Below are positions 33,096-44,640 of a DNA stretch of 64,000 bases, piece after piece. Within the stretch, counting starts at the first letter, position 1; each line of letters begins with the position of its first letter. The stretch is from Manis javanica. Taxonomy: Eukaryota; Chordata; Mammalia; Pholidota; Manidae. The notes below the pieces were generated by a model. It did no database searches and was not told where the DNA came from. It worked only from the letters and a program-made list of their open reading frames with translations. The stretch spans positions 112,234,991 through 112,298,990 of the forward strand of contig NC_133166.1 in the NCBI RefSeq assembly GCF_040802235.1. The letters run 5' to 3'. A program made the position numbers and the translations under genes.

Positions 33096-34490
33096 ACAGT
33101 AAAATTGGTGCCAATGCTTCTGGGCATGAAGATTTCTCTTTGGGGAACTTTTAAATGGCCAATTCATTTCATTTAATCTGTAGGGACACTCCAAGGATGC
33201 CTCATCTTAGTTGTGTGGGCAGTCTGTAGGTTTTAGGAACTGTCCATTTCTTCTGAGTTGTGCCCTTGATGAGTACAAACTTCTTGGCACCCCAGCACAG
33301 CTTTTTGTGGTGGGAGGCCATTTATGCACTAGTAGGTGGCCTCCAACCTGCGGAGCTTCATCTCACACTGTCAGAGCTGTCGCCTCGTCCTAAGACTTTA
33401 CCTGGGGCCACTCCAAAACCCAGGCTTTTGCCAAATTCTCTGCCTTGGTGGGATTCAAACTCTAAGTTCTGCTGTCTCTCTGGTGGGCATCCTCTGAAGC
33501 TCTGGGGACCCTCTCCACTTTCCAGCTGTGGCCTGTGACCAGGCCCCTGGATTTCCTCTGCCAAGTCATCTCAGGGGTGGGGGCTCTGATGGGGAGTGAG
33601 TGAGAGGTCAATCTGGGAGTCCCCCCCTCTGTGCCCTCTCCTGTTTGGGGGTTCCTCCCTCACACCACACTCCTCCCTCCAACACCTGAATGCACCAAGA
33701 TGTAAACGTCCTCCTTGCACTCCAGCTGCCTTAGGGGGCACAGACCGAAGCGCCCGCAGGACCACAGCCCCAGCGTCTGCCCTCACCAGCTGTGGGTCTG
33801 CCAAGTTCCTTTAAAGGGTTTTTTAAAAATAGCTTGTTAGGGATTGACATTGCCTCCCGTAAAAGCTAGTCTGATACAAGCTACTTACAGTTTCTGGAGC
33901 GCTAACTGGACCCCCAACAGCAGTTAACTAGCCCCAGTCTAACGGACTGAAGTAGCCCCTGCCCCACAGCTGGAGAGGGGCCATTCCTGTGGGCTGCCCA
34001 GGAAGGCGGAAAGCTCTCAGTTGGAAAGCAAGAGGGGTTCAGATCAGTGATGGTCTAACGTATGAAGTTCTGAGAGCAGAAACCCTGTGCCCCCAACTTT
34101 CAAAAGTTTGAAGGAAACAAACTTTTAAAAATACAGCAGGAATTCATGAAATTGAAAACCATTAGAAGTGCTCACGAGATCCAGGCGAGAAAGAATGAGA
34201 GGAAGAAATCTGAGCATCAGCCGCAGAAAGGAGACGCGCGGACACGGCCGGAGCTCAGGCAGGGAGGGAGCGCCGTGCACAACTGCGGGCCGTCCTTAAT
34301 TTGGCATTGTACCCAGAACGCACAAGGTTGTAGGAAAAGAGGACACCCAACTGGCTCAGGAGGAAAGGAGCTCCTGAAGGGACCTGCAGCATCAAGGAAG
34401 TAAATCAGAAGTCAAAATACAGCCAGAAGGGGGAAAAGCCCCAAGACCAGCAGAGCCAGCTTGTAGTGAATATACAGATAAGTTGGCCTT
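33096..34490. other. unassigned AT-richer interspersed sequence
   Basis: No gene is supported and no repeat is clearly recognised. Given the LTR next to it and L1 pieces on both sides, it is probably old transposon-derived DNA, but I cannot assign a family. Confidence 0.4.
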
Positions 34491-34499
34491 ACTAGTCAC

Positions 34500-34760
34500 T
34501 GTACGAGGCTAGTGTAACTCCACTACCTAAATCAGACAAGGACCGTGGAGAAAAATGACAGGCCAAACTCATTTTGAATGCAAAATCCCTAAATAAAATG
34601 TTAGCAAATCACATCCTGCTATTCTCCTGACCTCTGTGGGTTTATACAGGGAGTATAGGAATGACTAACGTCGTAAATCATATTCAAGTGAGGTCACAGG
34701 TGAAAGGAAATTTAGGGTGATGCCTCATTCAAGGAGATACCAGGATGAGCATGTTCTAGC
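34500..34760 (+). mobile_element. short L1 ORF2 fragment, sense
   Basis: AATCAGACAAGGACCGTGGA, TTTGAATGCAAAATCCCTAA and AATGTTAGCAAATCACATCC follow the L1 ORF2 wording of the reverse-transcriptase region in sense orientation. It is short and worn. Confidence 0.55.
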
Positions 34761-34999
34761 CCAGTGCCCAATTCAGCAGTGAGCAAACCCAGAGGGCTTC
34801 CCCCCCGGGGTAGGTAGGGATGACAGAGTAAAGTGGCCCACCATGTGGGGTCATGTGCCTGAATAAAAATAAAACCCAGCTACACTGTTACAAGGCATCT
34901 TTCTGCCTTGGCCAAGGTGCCAAGGCCTTAGTAGCAGCTGTTGCAGAGCAGACATAGGAAACATGTGAACCAAAGGTAAGGTAATTCACCACAACATTG

Positions 35000-35790
35000 C
35001 TCTTCTATACAAATTTTAGAATCAGCTTGGCTATTTTCACGAAAAAACTCCATCATCACCATATTGATTCAAATTAGAATGAAGTCATAGGCTGGTTTGG
35101 AGAAAATTAACTTCTTTGGAGAGTTGTGCCTTAACATTCCTGGATATATGGTGTCGAGGTCTCTTGATATCCCTTGAACACAATTTTTATAATTATCTCC
35201 ACCACTGTCATCAACATGTTCGTTGGGTACCTTTGTCATTGCTGCAGTAAATGATACATATATATTTGCAAGTATATTTTCTGTGGTTCTTGGTGTGTAG
35301 AATGCATTTCCTTCTGTTGTGTGTCTGTCTTTTATCCAGGTGTCTTGCTGAATTCTCTTATTAATTTTTTTCTGTAAACTCTCTGGGTTTTCATAGTCAA
35401 ATCATCTGAGAAAATTAAGGAGTTTCTTCCTTTCACATTCTTAGTCCTTTTCTCTTTTCTCCTCCTTGTATATTTATTTAGTCTCTAAACTGGCTACCTT
35501 CCAATACTGAAGAAAAAATGCTGACCACAGGCATTTTTGTTAAATTCTTGATTTGGAAGAGATATTTTTAACATTTTACCATTAAATATAGTGCTTGTCA
35601 TAGATTTATGGTAACTGCTATCAAGCTAAAGAAATTCCCTCCAATTTCCAGCTGGCTATGATACTTACTTTAAAAAAAATAATGAATAGACATTGGATTT
35701 TATGAGGAAAATTTCTGCAGCCTATAAGATGATCAGATAGTTTTTCTTCTTTCTTCTGTTAATGGATTTTCTTAAAACATACGCAAACAT
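35000..35790 (-). mobile_element. L1 ORF2 fragment, antisense
   Basis: AGAATCAGCTTGGCTATTTT, TTCCTGGATATATGGTGTCG, TTTATCCAGGTGTCTTGCTG, AGACATTGGATTTTATGAGG and TTCTTCTGTTAATGGATTTT are the complement of successive parts of old L1 ORF2. There is no coding capacity. Confidence 0.75.
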
Positions 35791-37261
35791 TTAATTTATT
35801 GCTTTCGGCTAAGTAATATGTCCACGTGGGTGTATAATAAAAAGGGTATACAGTCAAAAGTCTCCACAGAGAGTTTCCCATTGCCACCTCCTGCCATGCC
35901 CCACCCCTCCCAGAAGGCTCCTGCGTTCCCAGGTGCATTCCTATTGTTAGAAAGAAACACACAGACCTAACGTGATGTCTCTTCTGCCGGGTCATGTCAC
36001 CAAACCAGGGCCTAATACTTAAGCCCAATTACAGTTTTAACCTCCTCAGAAATGTAGTCAGGAATCTTCCAGTCAGTGTCTTTAATAAGACCATCGGTCA
36101 CGTGGGCCCTCTCCATCTTTCCTAAAAGAAGATGAGGTGACCTACATTATAGGACCCCTGTTCTTTTGCTAGTAACTCCCCCACAACCCTCCTGTCTATA
36201 AAAACTTTCCATTTTGCTTAATTCTTTGGAACATCTACACCTACTGGGGGGTGTGGGGGGATGTTGCCCAATGCATGAATTTCTTTCAGAAAGCCAATTA
36301 GATCTTCAAATTTAATGGATGGATTTTTTTTTTTAGCAGTATCCAGCCTGAGATATCCTGTACATAAAAGGAAAATTAAAAACATTATTTTAATTCCCCC
36401 TTTCTGTGCCTATTGCACCAGAGTACATACAATTGCTCTCTGCCATGTTTCGTTGTATTCTGTTTTGTTTTTGACTTAATACGTCAGAGATCATTCCCTG
36501 GGAATACAGGGACCTTCTGACAGCCATGCGGTGCCGCACTGCAGGGCTGACCTGCAATATCTTTAACTGGGCCTCCGGGATGGACGTGGGGGTCTTACTG
36601 GCCTCTTCCTGGCACGCGCGGCGCTGCAACAATAACTCCTCACTCCTCATTCTGTACAGGGGACCGTGTGTCTCCACAGTAAAATCCTGGAACGCCAATT
36701 GCAGCATCAAAGGTTATGTCCACCCGAACTCAGTCAATGCCATCAAATCCTCTCCACAGAGCTCTTTCCATGCACGTGCTGTCCAGCAGTGCATTCGGGC
36801 TTCTTTCCCCATCCTCCCGTTTAACCTGTGCGCAAGGCTCTGTTTGGGTTACCTGCTCATCATCTAACAGGGGGTGCTGTCCTGTCCATCATCGATCGGG
36901 GATTCGGACGGCCCCCCGCAGTCAGGCCGGTTGTATTTCCTGCCCTCCAGATGTGGGCTTGGCACAGCTGCCAATGCTTCCATCGGTTTCAACGGGTTCT
37001 TTTTAAAAACTCATTTCCAGGAGCCCCTTGGTGTTAGGGAACTAAAACTCTCTCCGTGACTCTCAGTCATCCTGGGATCGCCAGTGAACTTGGACTTTGC
37101 CTATTGGTATTTTTACTGAACAAGACATTTTTAAAAAACTTTTAACCTGATCAAACATTTAAAAAAATAAATGCGAACCCATTCAACAGTCTTTCAGGTT
37201 TTGGCATCTGGGTGTAGTGTCATTATTAGAAAGGCCGTCCCCGCCCCGGAAGTCTAGAACA
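35791..37261. other. intergenic, unassigned
   Basis: Mixed AT-rich and neutral DNA. A TTTGACTTAATACGTCAGAGATC block near 36470 hints at another L1M piece. An open frame at 36526-36867 on the plus strand has no recognisable domain and no gene context. Confidence 0.4.
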
Positions 37262-37515
37262 ACAATAGCAACACGAACATCATAATAATGGCAGCTCACG
37301 TCTCCTGAGTCGTAAGAGCCGGGCCATTTTAGCAGCGCTCACCGCAGGCAGCTCGTTTATTGTGCGGGTAGTGCCGCCATTATTCCACCGTACGGGTGAG
37401 GACAGGAGGCGCAGGGGCCCAGTGGCCTTGGCCAGGTCTCGGGGGCCACACCTGATGGGCGCAGCCAGGACCGGATCCCGACCTCGGGCTCCAGGATGCT
37501 CCCCTGCGCTCTGCC
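37262..37515 (-). mobile_element. MIR SINE, antisense
   Basis: From ATAATGGCAGCTCACGTCTCC through CGCTCACCGCAGGCAGCTCG, GCCGCCATTATTCCACCGTA and GGTGAGGACAGGAGGCGCAG to the CCAGGTCTCGGGGGCCACAC and CCCGACCTCGGGCTCCAGGA blocks, the order is that of a MIR element read in reverse. Nearly the whole core is present. Confidence 0.75.
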
Positions 37516-38304
37516 CTGTGGTGCCCATCTGCCGTGCTCTTCTCATAGCCCCCCCCACGCTCACTGCCAAATCGTTGATCCATCCGGAATTCCGTTGTGG
37601 GGGGGGGGGGGTGAGTGACACACTCGTTTTTCCCCGGCCGTGAAACAATGGTCCCATTGACATTTTGTTTTTCAACACCACGTCTTCCCACGGTTTGAAA
37701 TGCTTTGGCTCAGCCTCCACCCCCTGCCCCGATGGGCACCCCAGGCCCCAGGAGCCCACCCTTCCCGTGGCTTTAGATCCCACAGACACCCCTGTGCCAG
37801 TCTGCCCTCTCTCCTGAACTGGCTCAGGAGTCCGACCCCCAGCACGGTCGCTCGGATGCCCGGGACTGAAGCCTGACATGCCCCGGCCAGGCCTGCCCTC
37901 TCCTCCAGTCCCAGCGCTGTCAGTGGAGGCCCTGTTCTTTCAGGGGCTCAAGCCGCACCTTGACCCCTCCCCTTCCCTCATGCCCCCCTCCTAATCCATC
38001 AGCCAATCACTCAACACACAGAATACGTCCGGAGTGTGCCCACTGCGGTCGGGAGCCGCTCGGTCCCTGTTTCTGTCCAGATCCCTCACTGACGCTGAGA
38101 GAGAGTCTCACCGGCTGGCTCCCTGCAGGCTGGCAGGAGCTGATGCCCGAGCCCTGTTTTTCTTCTGGGAAGTGTCTGTAGTGAATGATGCTCCAGAGAC
38201 AGCAGGGTCTCTGTGACCCAGGTCAGCAGTCATCTTCCAGGGGCCCCTGGGTTGGGAGCAGATGCTGGAGCCCAGCCGCCGCTGGCAGAAGGGGCCCTTC
38301 AGGG
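37516..38304. other. intergenic between two MIR elements
   Basis: GC-rich; contains a run of 13 G near 37600-37613. No gene or further repeat firmly recognised. Confidence 0.45.
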
Positions 38305-38450
38305 CCTGCCCTGGTTCGAGATTCCAATTCAGATCTACTGCTCAGAGGCAGGGTTGTGACTCCCCACACTCATCTTCTCTCAGGCTCAGGTGTGCTGCAG
38401 TGTGAACTGGGGGAACGACCCTGCCGGGTGTGTCAGCAGGTGACCTAGGG
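38305..38450 (+). mobile_element. MIR SINE fragment, sense
   Basis: GGTTCGAGATTCCAATTCAG, a GTTGTGACTCC block and CATCTTCTCTCAGGCTC-like wording follow the tRNA-derived head and core of MIR in sense orientation. Confidence 0.5.
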
Positions 38451-38749
38451 CCTGGGGTAGGAGGGGGCAGCCCATGCAGTAGGCTGGCCACTGGCAGATC
38501 AAAGTCCTCTCTGAACACGGGGAAGACGTGGCTGAGCTCGGTCCTGCTTCTCAGAAACACTATGACTGCAAGCAATTTCCTTCTGTTTAATCCGTACAAC
38601 CTCATCTCTCTATATTCTTTCACTATAAATCTCAGTTAGACCCTGAGATAGAACCAAGCAAAAACTGGCTTCCCAGTTCTTGACACAATTGTGACCTACG
38701 CTTCCAAACCTTCTAAGGAAATAAAATATGGTAAGAGAAACAATAATCT

Positions 38750-41700
38750 CCCACCTGGGAGACGATGGCTTCCTGCCAAGATGAAGTAGCAGGGACTACG
38801 TTTAGCCTCCATCCCAAAACAAACAACAAACAAAACAGAAAAAAAATGAAAAAAAAGTTTTTCAGATGCTGCTCACTTCACAGGACTGGGCAGGATCCCT
38901 GAGAGAGGGGAACAAACACATGGGAACAACAGTGGCACCAGTTACGTGCCTGGAGAGTTTTCGGGCCATGGTGGCAGCGTGGGGCCCAGACAGAGCCTGG
39001 AGGCCCCGCTGAGTTGAGAAGATGGACCTAAGAGTCAGGGGAGGTCAAGGCAGCCAGAGCTCACGCAGCAACATGCTGGAGAGGAGAGAGCAGCACGGAT
39101 CCCTAACAGCTTTTTAGCCATGACTGGTGCATGCATTTGGGGAAATCACCCCAAAATGGGCAGAGAAGTACCTGAAAGGAGATGAGGGAGAAATTCTCAG
39201 AAGGAAACACACCCCAGAAGTAGGTGGTGTTCTTCCAGTCAGTGTGGAAACACCTCATGATTCACTGGGAAGTGGGTGGAGGAAAACCATGGGAAGTCTT
39301 CCTCAAAAGTAGGGCAAAATTAGCTCTCAACTAAATGCTCTTTGGGTTCCCACCTAATGAGGCTCTGGAGGCTCAAACACAATGGCAGTCCCCAGACAAA
39401 ACTCAAAACTGTTCGTAGGAAGGCAAAAATACGTAGCCCCAGCTAGGTGACATTCCCAGTGCCCGGGATCCAATCAGGAATCACCAGAATGCAAATAAGC
39501 AGAAAAATATTATCCATAATGAGGAGAAAAATCAACCCAAAGAGACAGAATTGTAGAGGACACAAATGAAATAATTTGTAGGTAGGTAGATATTAAAACA
39601 GTTATTATAATTGTATCCATATGTTCAAGAAGGTAAAGGAAAAATTAAGCATATTACAGAGTCAGAAAAGATGACAAAGACCCAAAGACACATATAAGAT
39701 GAAAACCAGCATCTGAGACAAAAAGTACACTGAACGGGGTGAAACTCAGAGAGAAAAAGACTAGAAAACAAACAACAAAAAAACCACCAGAATGTCTGTG
39801 AGCTGTGAGACAGCTCCAAGTAGAGCAACATGCATTTAATTGGGGCCCCCAGGTGGGGATACAACAAAAATAATTTCAAGAAATACTGATTGGAACTTTT
39901 CCAAATTTTGTACAGTCCATAAATCCACAGATTCAAAATTTTAGTGAACCCCAAGCATAATAAACATGAACAAAATAGAGCAAGGCACACCATATCTAAA
40001 TTGCTTAAAACCAGCAATTGGAGATAGAGGAAAAAATTTTAAAGCATCTGTAGAAAGATGACATGTTGCCTATTGAGGTATTGACAGTAGACATTACCAG
40101 AGACCATGCAGTTTAGAATACAGTAGTCCAACAACCTTAAAGCTCTGAAAGGGAAGAAAAACCTGTAAACCTGAATTTCTATATTCAGCAAGAATTTTGA
40201 CAGAAACGAAGGCAAAGAAAAACTTTTCTCTGCCTCGACATAAAAATACTAAAAGGATTAATCACCAGCAGATTTGAATAACAAGAAATTCTTAAAGGAA
40301 GTCCTTCAGAAAAATGACACATCAGGTGGAAATCTGGATCTATGCAAAGCAATGAAGAGTACCTGAAATTATAGAGAGAGAGGTAAAAATAATTACTCTG
40401 TTAAAAAATATCCTTGCAAGGTGATAGTCTGTTCAAACTAAAATTTATAACATTGTACATTGAGGTTTATTACATATGAGCCACATGTATGTCAACTGTA
40501 AGACCAAGGCTGGGAGGAGCAGGAACTTTATTATGGTGAATCTCTTGTTCTGTACATGAAGTAGCAAAATATTACTTGAAGGTATTCAGTGATAAATTAT
40601 AGATATATATCATAAGCCCTGAAGTGGCCAGCAAAATTACAAAACAAAGAGTTATAACTGAGAAACCATAAAATGAAATAAAATGGAATCACTAAAATAC
40701 TCAAATAAAAAAAAATAAGAGAGAAAAAAACAGAGAACATATGGAAAAATAGAAAACCGATAGCAAGAAGATGGACTTAAATTCAACCATCTCAATAATC
40801 ACACTAAATTTAAATGATCTAAAATCCCCAATTAAAAGGCAAGAATTGTCAGATTGGATTGAGAAGAAAAGCAAGACTCAACTATGTGCTACATATAAGA
40901 TACTTGCTTAAAACATAGACACAAATAGGTTATAAGTAAATGGAGGGGAAAAGATCTGCCATGCTAACACTTTTCAAAAGAAAACAGAGATGCTTATATT
41001 AACTAGACAAACTACATTTTGAGCAAAGAATATTACCAGGCATAAAAAGTGTCATTTCGTAATGAAAAGGAGACAATTAATCAAGAGCCTATAACAATAC
41101 TAAACGTTAATGCATCTAATAACAGTGCTTTAAAATACAGAAGGCAAAAATTAATAGCACAGACAGGAGAAACAGACAAATCCACTATTACATTAGGAGA
41201 TTTCAACAACTTTCTGCCCTCAATTGAAAGAATAAGCAGAAAATCAGAAAGGCTAGGAAGACTTGGGGTCATCATCCATCAAATCAACATAATTGATGTT
41301 TATAGAACACTCCACCCTTAAACAGCAGAATTCACATTCTTTTCAAGTACACGTGAAGCATTTACCAAGACAAATCATACTTGGGGCCATAAAACAATTC
41401 TCAACAAATTTAAAAGGATTCAAAGGGTCTCAAGTCAGGCTACAGTGGAATTAAATTACAAATTAAAAATTTGTATGAAGGAGACCTCCAGATATGTGGG
41501 AGACCTCCAGATATATGTGTAGTGGGTGAAATTCTAGGATGACCTCATGACCTCTGCCCTCTGGTGTTGCTCCTGTGAATGAATGTTTCAGTTACTTGGA
41601 CAAAGGGATTTTGTATATATAATTAAGGCTACCCATCAGTTGATTTTAAGATGGGGCCTCTAGGAGCTGAGAATAAAGCTGAACCGACCAATGGTCAGCC

Positions 41701-44215
41701 AGGAAACACAGCCTTCAGTCCCACACCTGCAAGGTACAGTTTCACCAACAACAGGAATGACCCGGGAAGAGGACCTTGAGTTCCAGATGACATCGCAGTC
41801 AACTGGTACCTGGAATTCCGCCTCCACGAAGACCCAGCCCTGTCCTCTGCATTCTGACCTAGAGCTATGTGAAAATATGTGTTACTTTAAGGAGATACAT
41901 GTGTTGTGATTTGTTATGCAGCCATATGAAAAGAAAAACACAATGTCAAACTTTGTTGGATTTCGCTTGTTACATGAGAAAATAATAAAGTTCTCAAACC
42001 AATCACCTCAGCATCTACCTTAAGAAAGCAGAAAAAAGAAAAACAAATGAAATCTAAAGTTTGCAGAAGAAAGAAAGAAATGTAAGAGCAGAAGTCTATG
42101 AAAGAGGAACAGAAAGTTAAAGAAGCCAAAGCTACTTTTTTTAGAAGATTCAAAAATTTGATGAAAGTCTTTTTAGTCCAAACTGATCTAGAAAAAAATT
42201 ACAGAAGACACAAGTGATCAGATACAGGAATGAGAAAGAGGTGATCACCACAGATACTACAAAAATGAAAGCAAGAATAAGGGGTTATAGCAAATATATT
42301 CCATTCCCATATATTCAACGACTAAGACACAGGGAGTGAAATGCCACAGCTCTTTGAAGGAACTAGGCAAGCCAAAGAGCTTATATCTATTCAAGAAACT
42401 GAAACTGTAGTTTCACACTTTCCCTCACAGGGAGTTCCAGCACCAGATGTCTCTACTGGTGGAGTCCACCAAACATTTAAAGATACAGTAAGAAAAGAAA
42501 GCTACAGACTGTGAACATGAATACAAAAATTCTTAACAGAAGTTTAGCAAACCAAATCCCAAACTACATAAAAACAACAGTACCCCATGACCAAGTGGGG
42601 TTTGCCCCAGGAATTCCAGGCTGTTTTAGCATTGGAAAATCAATGAATTTAACTCATCATATTAACAGACTAAAAAAGAAAAAGCACATATGATCATCTC
42701 CAAAAGTGCAGAAAAACCATTTTGTAAAATCCAACTTTCCTGATGAAAAGCATGTACGGAAAAATTCTTGGTGGAGACAGACCAAATTCTCCTGTAATCA
42801 GGAATAAGGCAAGGATGTTGCTCTCGCCACTTGGGTTCGGTGAGGTACTGGAGGTTTCAGTCAGGACAACCATTGAAAGGGGGCAAAGATGGCTTTGTTT
42901 GGGGAAGACATGACCCTCTTTGCAGCAAGCCTACGGAATCCATGAAGGAGTTACTGAGCATAGCAGGGCTGGAGGAAAGGTCAGTACACAAAAGTCACTT
43001 GTATTTCCCACACTAGTAATAAACAGGCGGCAACTGAATTGTGAAATATACCATTTACAACAGAACAAAAAAAGAAAAAATATTCAGGGATACATTTGAC
43101 AAAAGATGTCCAAGACTTATATTCTGAGAGCTATAAAATATTACCAAGAGAAAGTAAAAGGCTGAGCAAATGGGGAGATATACCATCGTCATAAACAGGG
43201 AACAAAGGAAAATCAGTACTTCAAGATGTCGATTCTTCACAAATGGATTGATATATTCATCTCCATCTGAATCAAAACCCAAGGAAAATTTGTTTGTGGA
43301 AATTAACAAGCTGATTGCAAAATGTGCACGAAAATGCAAAGGGTCTAAGGAAACTGAAATAACATTAAAAAAGAAGAAGAATGCTGGGTGACTCACCCTA
43401 TCTGACCTCAGAACTCCTAACAAGGCCTCAGTAAAAGCTGAGATCATGTGGGATCAGTGGATAGACAGACGGACAAGGGCATCAATGCAGAGCCCAGAAC
43501 TGGACCCACATACACGGACAACTGATTTTCAACTAAGTTGCCAAGGTGATTTTGTGGAGAAAGAATAACGTTTTAAACAAAGGGTGCTAGAAGAATTGGA
43601 GAGTTGTGAAAATCAACATCAACTGTTACCTTACATCATAAACAAAAGTTAATTCAAAATGGATGATAGACCTCATGTCAGAGGTGACGCTATAAAACTT
43701 CTAGGAGGAAACAGAGGTGAAAAATCTTACCCATCTGGACTTCAGCAAAGGTTTATTAAATACAACATTAGAAAGACAGAGTATTAAAAACAGTCTGTAA
43801 ATGTGATTTCATAAAGTCCTGTTTTTTGTTTTTGTTTTTATTTCTCTTTGAAAGACACGGTCAAAACAATGAACAGACAAATCAGACTGGGAGAAAATAT
43901 TTGCAAAACATCTATTTTCTGCAAAAACCAAAGGACGTATATCTGGAATATAAAAGGAACTCTTCCCACTCAATATGAAGACAAACAACCCAATAAAGGC
44001 ATGGGGATCAATCTGGACGGCTACTTTCACCAAGAAGAGACACAGGTAGGCAGTGTGTGTAGGAAAAGATGTCCAAATTCATAAATCATTAGGGAAATGC
44101 AAATTAAAACCCCTGAGATAGCACAGAACAGCGATCAGAATGGCCTAAAAAAAACAAAGTCTGGGGTGCCAGGGAGGGGCAGCGTGGAGCGACCAGAATC
44201 CGCACACCTGGAGAG
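38750..44215 (+). mobile_element. near full-length L1ME-like LINE, interrupted by an LTR
   Basis: It begins with an L1 5'-UTR-like block (about GACGATGGCTTCCTGCCAAG). It then has an ORF1-side segment with TATATTCAGCAAGAATTTTG and AAATTCTTAAAGGAAGTCCT, the endonuclease part of ORF2 (ACTTAAATTCAACCATCTCA, AATAGGTTATAAGTAAATGG, AGAATATTACCAGGCATAAA, CTAATAACAGTGCTTTAAAA) and the reverse-transcriptase part (CCAAACTACATAAAAACAAC, CATGACCAAGTGGGGTTTGC). It fades near ACTGGGAGAAAATATTTGCA and AGGGAAATGCAAATTAAAAC. Many stops break it; no ORF is longer than about 130 codons. The 3' UTR is missing. A MaLR LTR at 41516-41938 splits ORF2, and L1 sequence continues on both sides in register. Confidence 0.88.
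41516..41938 (+). mobile_element. MaLR-like LTR inserted in the L1
   Basis: It starts with AGTGGGTGAAATTCTAGGATG, runs through TTACTTGGACAAAGGGATTTTG and ATAATTAAGGCTACCCATCAG, then CAGCCAGGAAACACAGCCTT, and ends with a TGTTGTGATTTGTTATGCAGCC block. This is the layout of an old ERVL-MaLR-type solo LTR. It is younger than the L1 that it interrupts. Confidence 0.75.
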
Positions 44216-44479
44216 GAGAGCTGTCCCAGGGCTTCGTGGTGCCATGATATGTCTTTAAGGAGTTCCCGCACCCCACAGGACCCCGCAATTCATGCCTATC
44301 CAAGTGAGCGATGTAATTCCAAGGTGTTTCCAGGAGGAATCTGCGGCAGGAGGAGGGCCCGAGGCCATGGGCCTGGGGCAGATCAGAGGGTGCTGGTAGG
44401 CTGACCACAGGGGCCGCCTTTGAAGGTGGAAGCAGGCCAGGAGCCAAGAGTGTGGGAAAAGCCGGCATGGGGTTTCCCT

Positions 44480-44640
44480 TACAGCCCCTGAGGGGCGCCG
44501 TCCTGCCTCACCTGGAACCTGGCCCAGGGAAACTGCGTCAGACTTCTGAGCTCCAGAATGCAAAGGGGTGTGGTCCTGCTGTTTTAGGGCACCGAGTATG
44601 CGGTGCTTGGTTACAGCAGCCCTAGGCAAGGAGTACCCTG
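44480..44640 (+). mobile_element. MaLR LTR 3'-end fragment
   Basis: GACTTCTGAGCTCCAGAATG, a CTGCTGTTTTAGGGCACCGAG block and GGTTACAGCAGCCCTAGGCA are the usual last 120 bases of MLT1-type LTRs. The 5' part is not clear. Confidence 0.65.

Noticed and set aside
36526-36867. 113-codon plus-strand open frame in the desert
   Set aside because: No domain, no neighbours, and the sequence around it looks repeat-derived.
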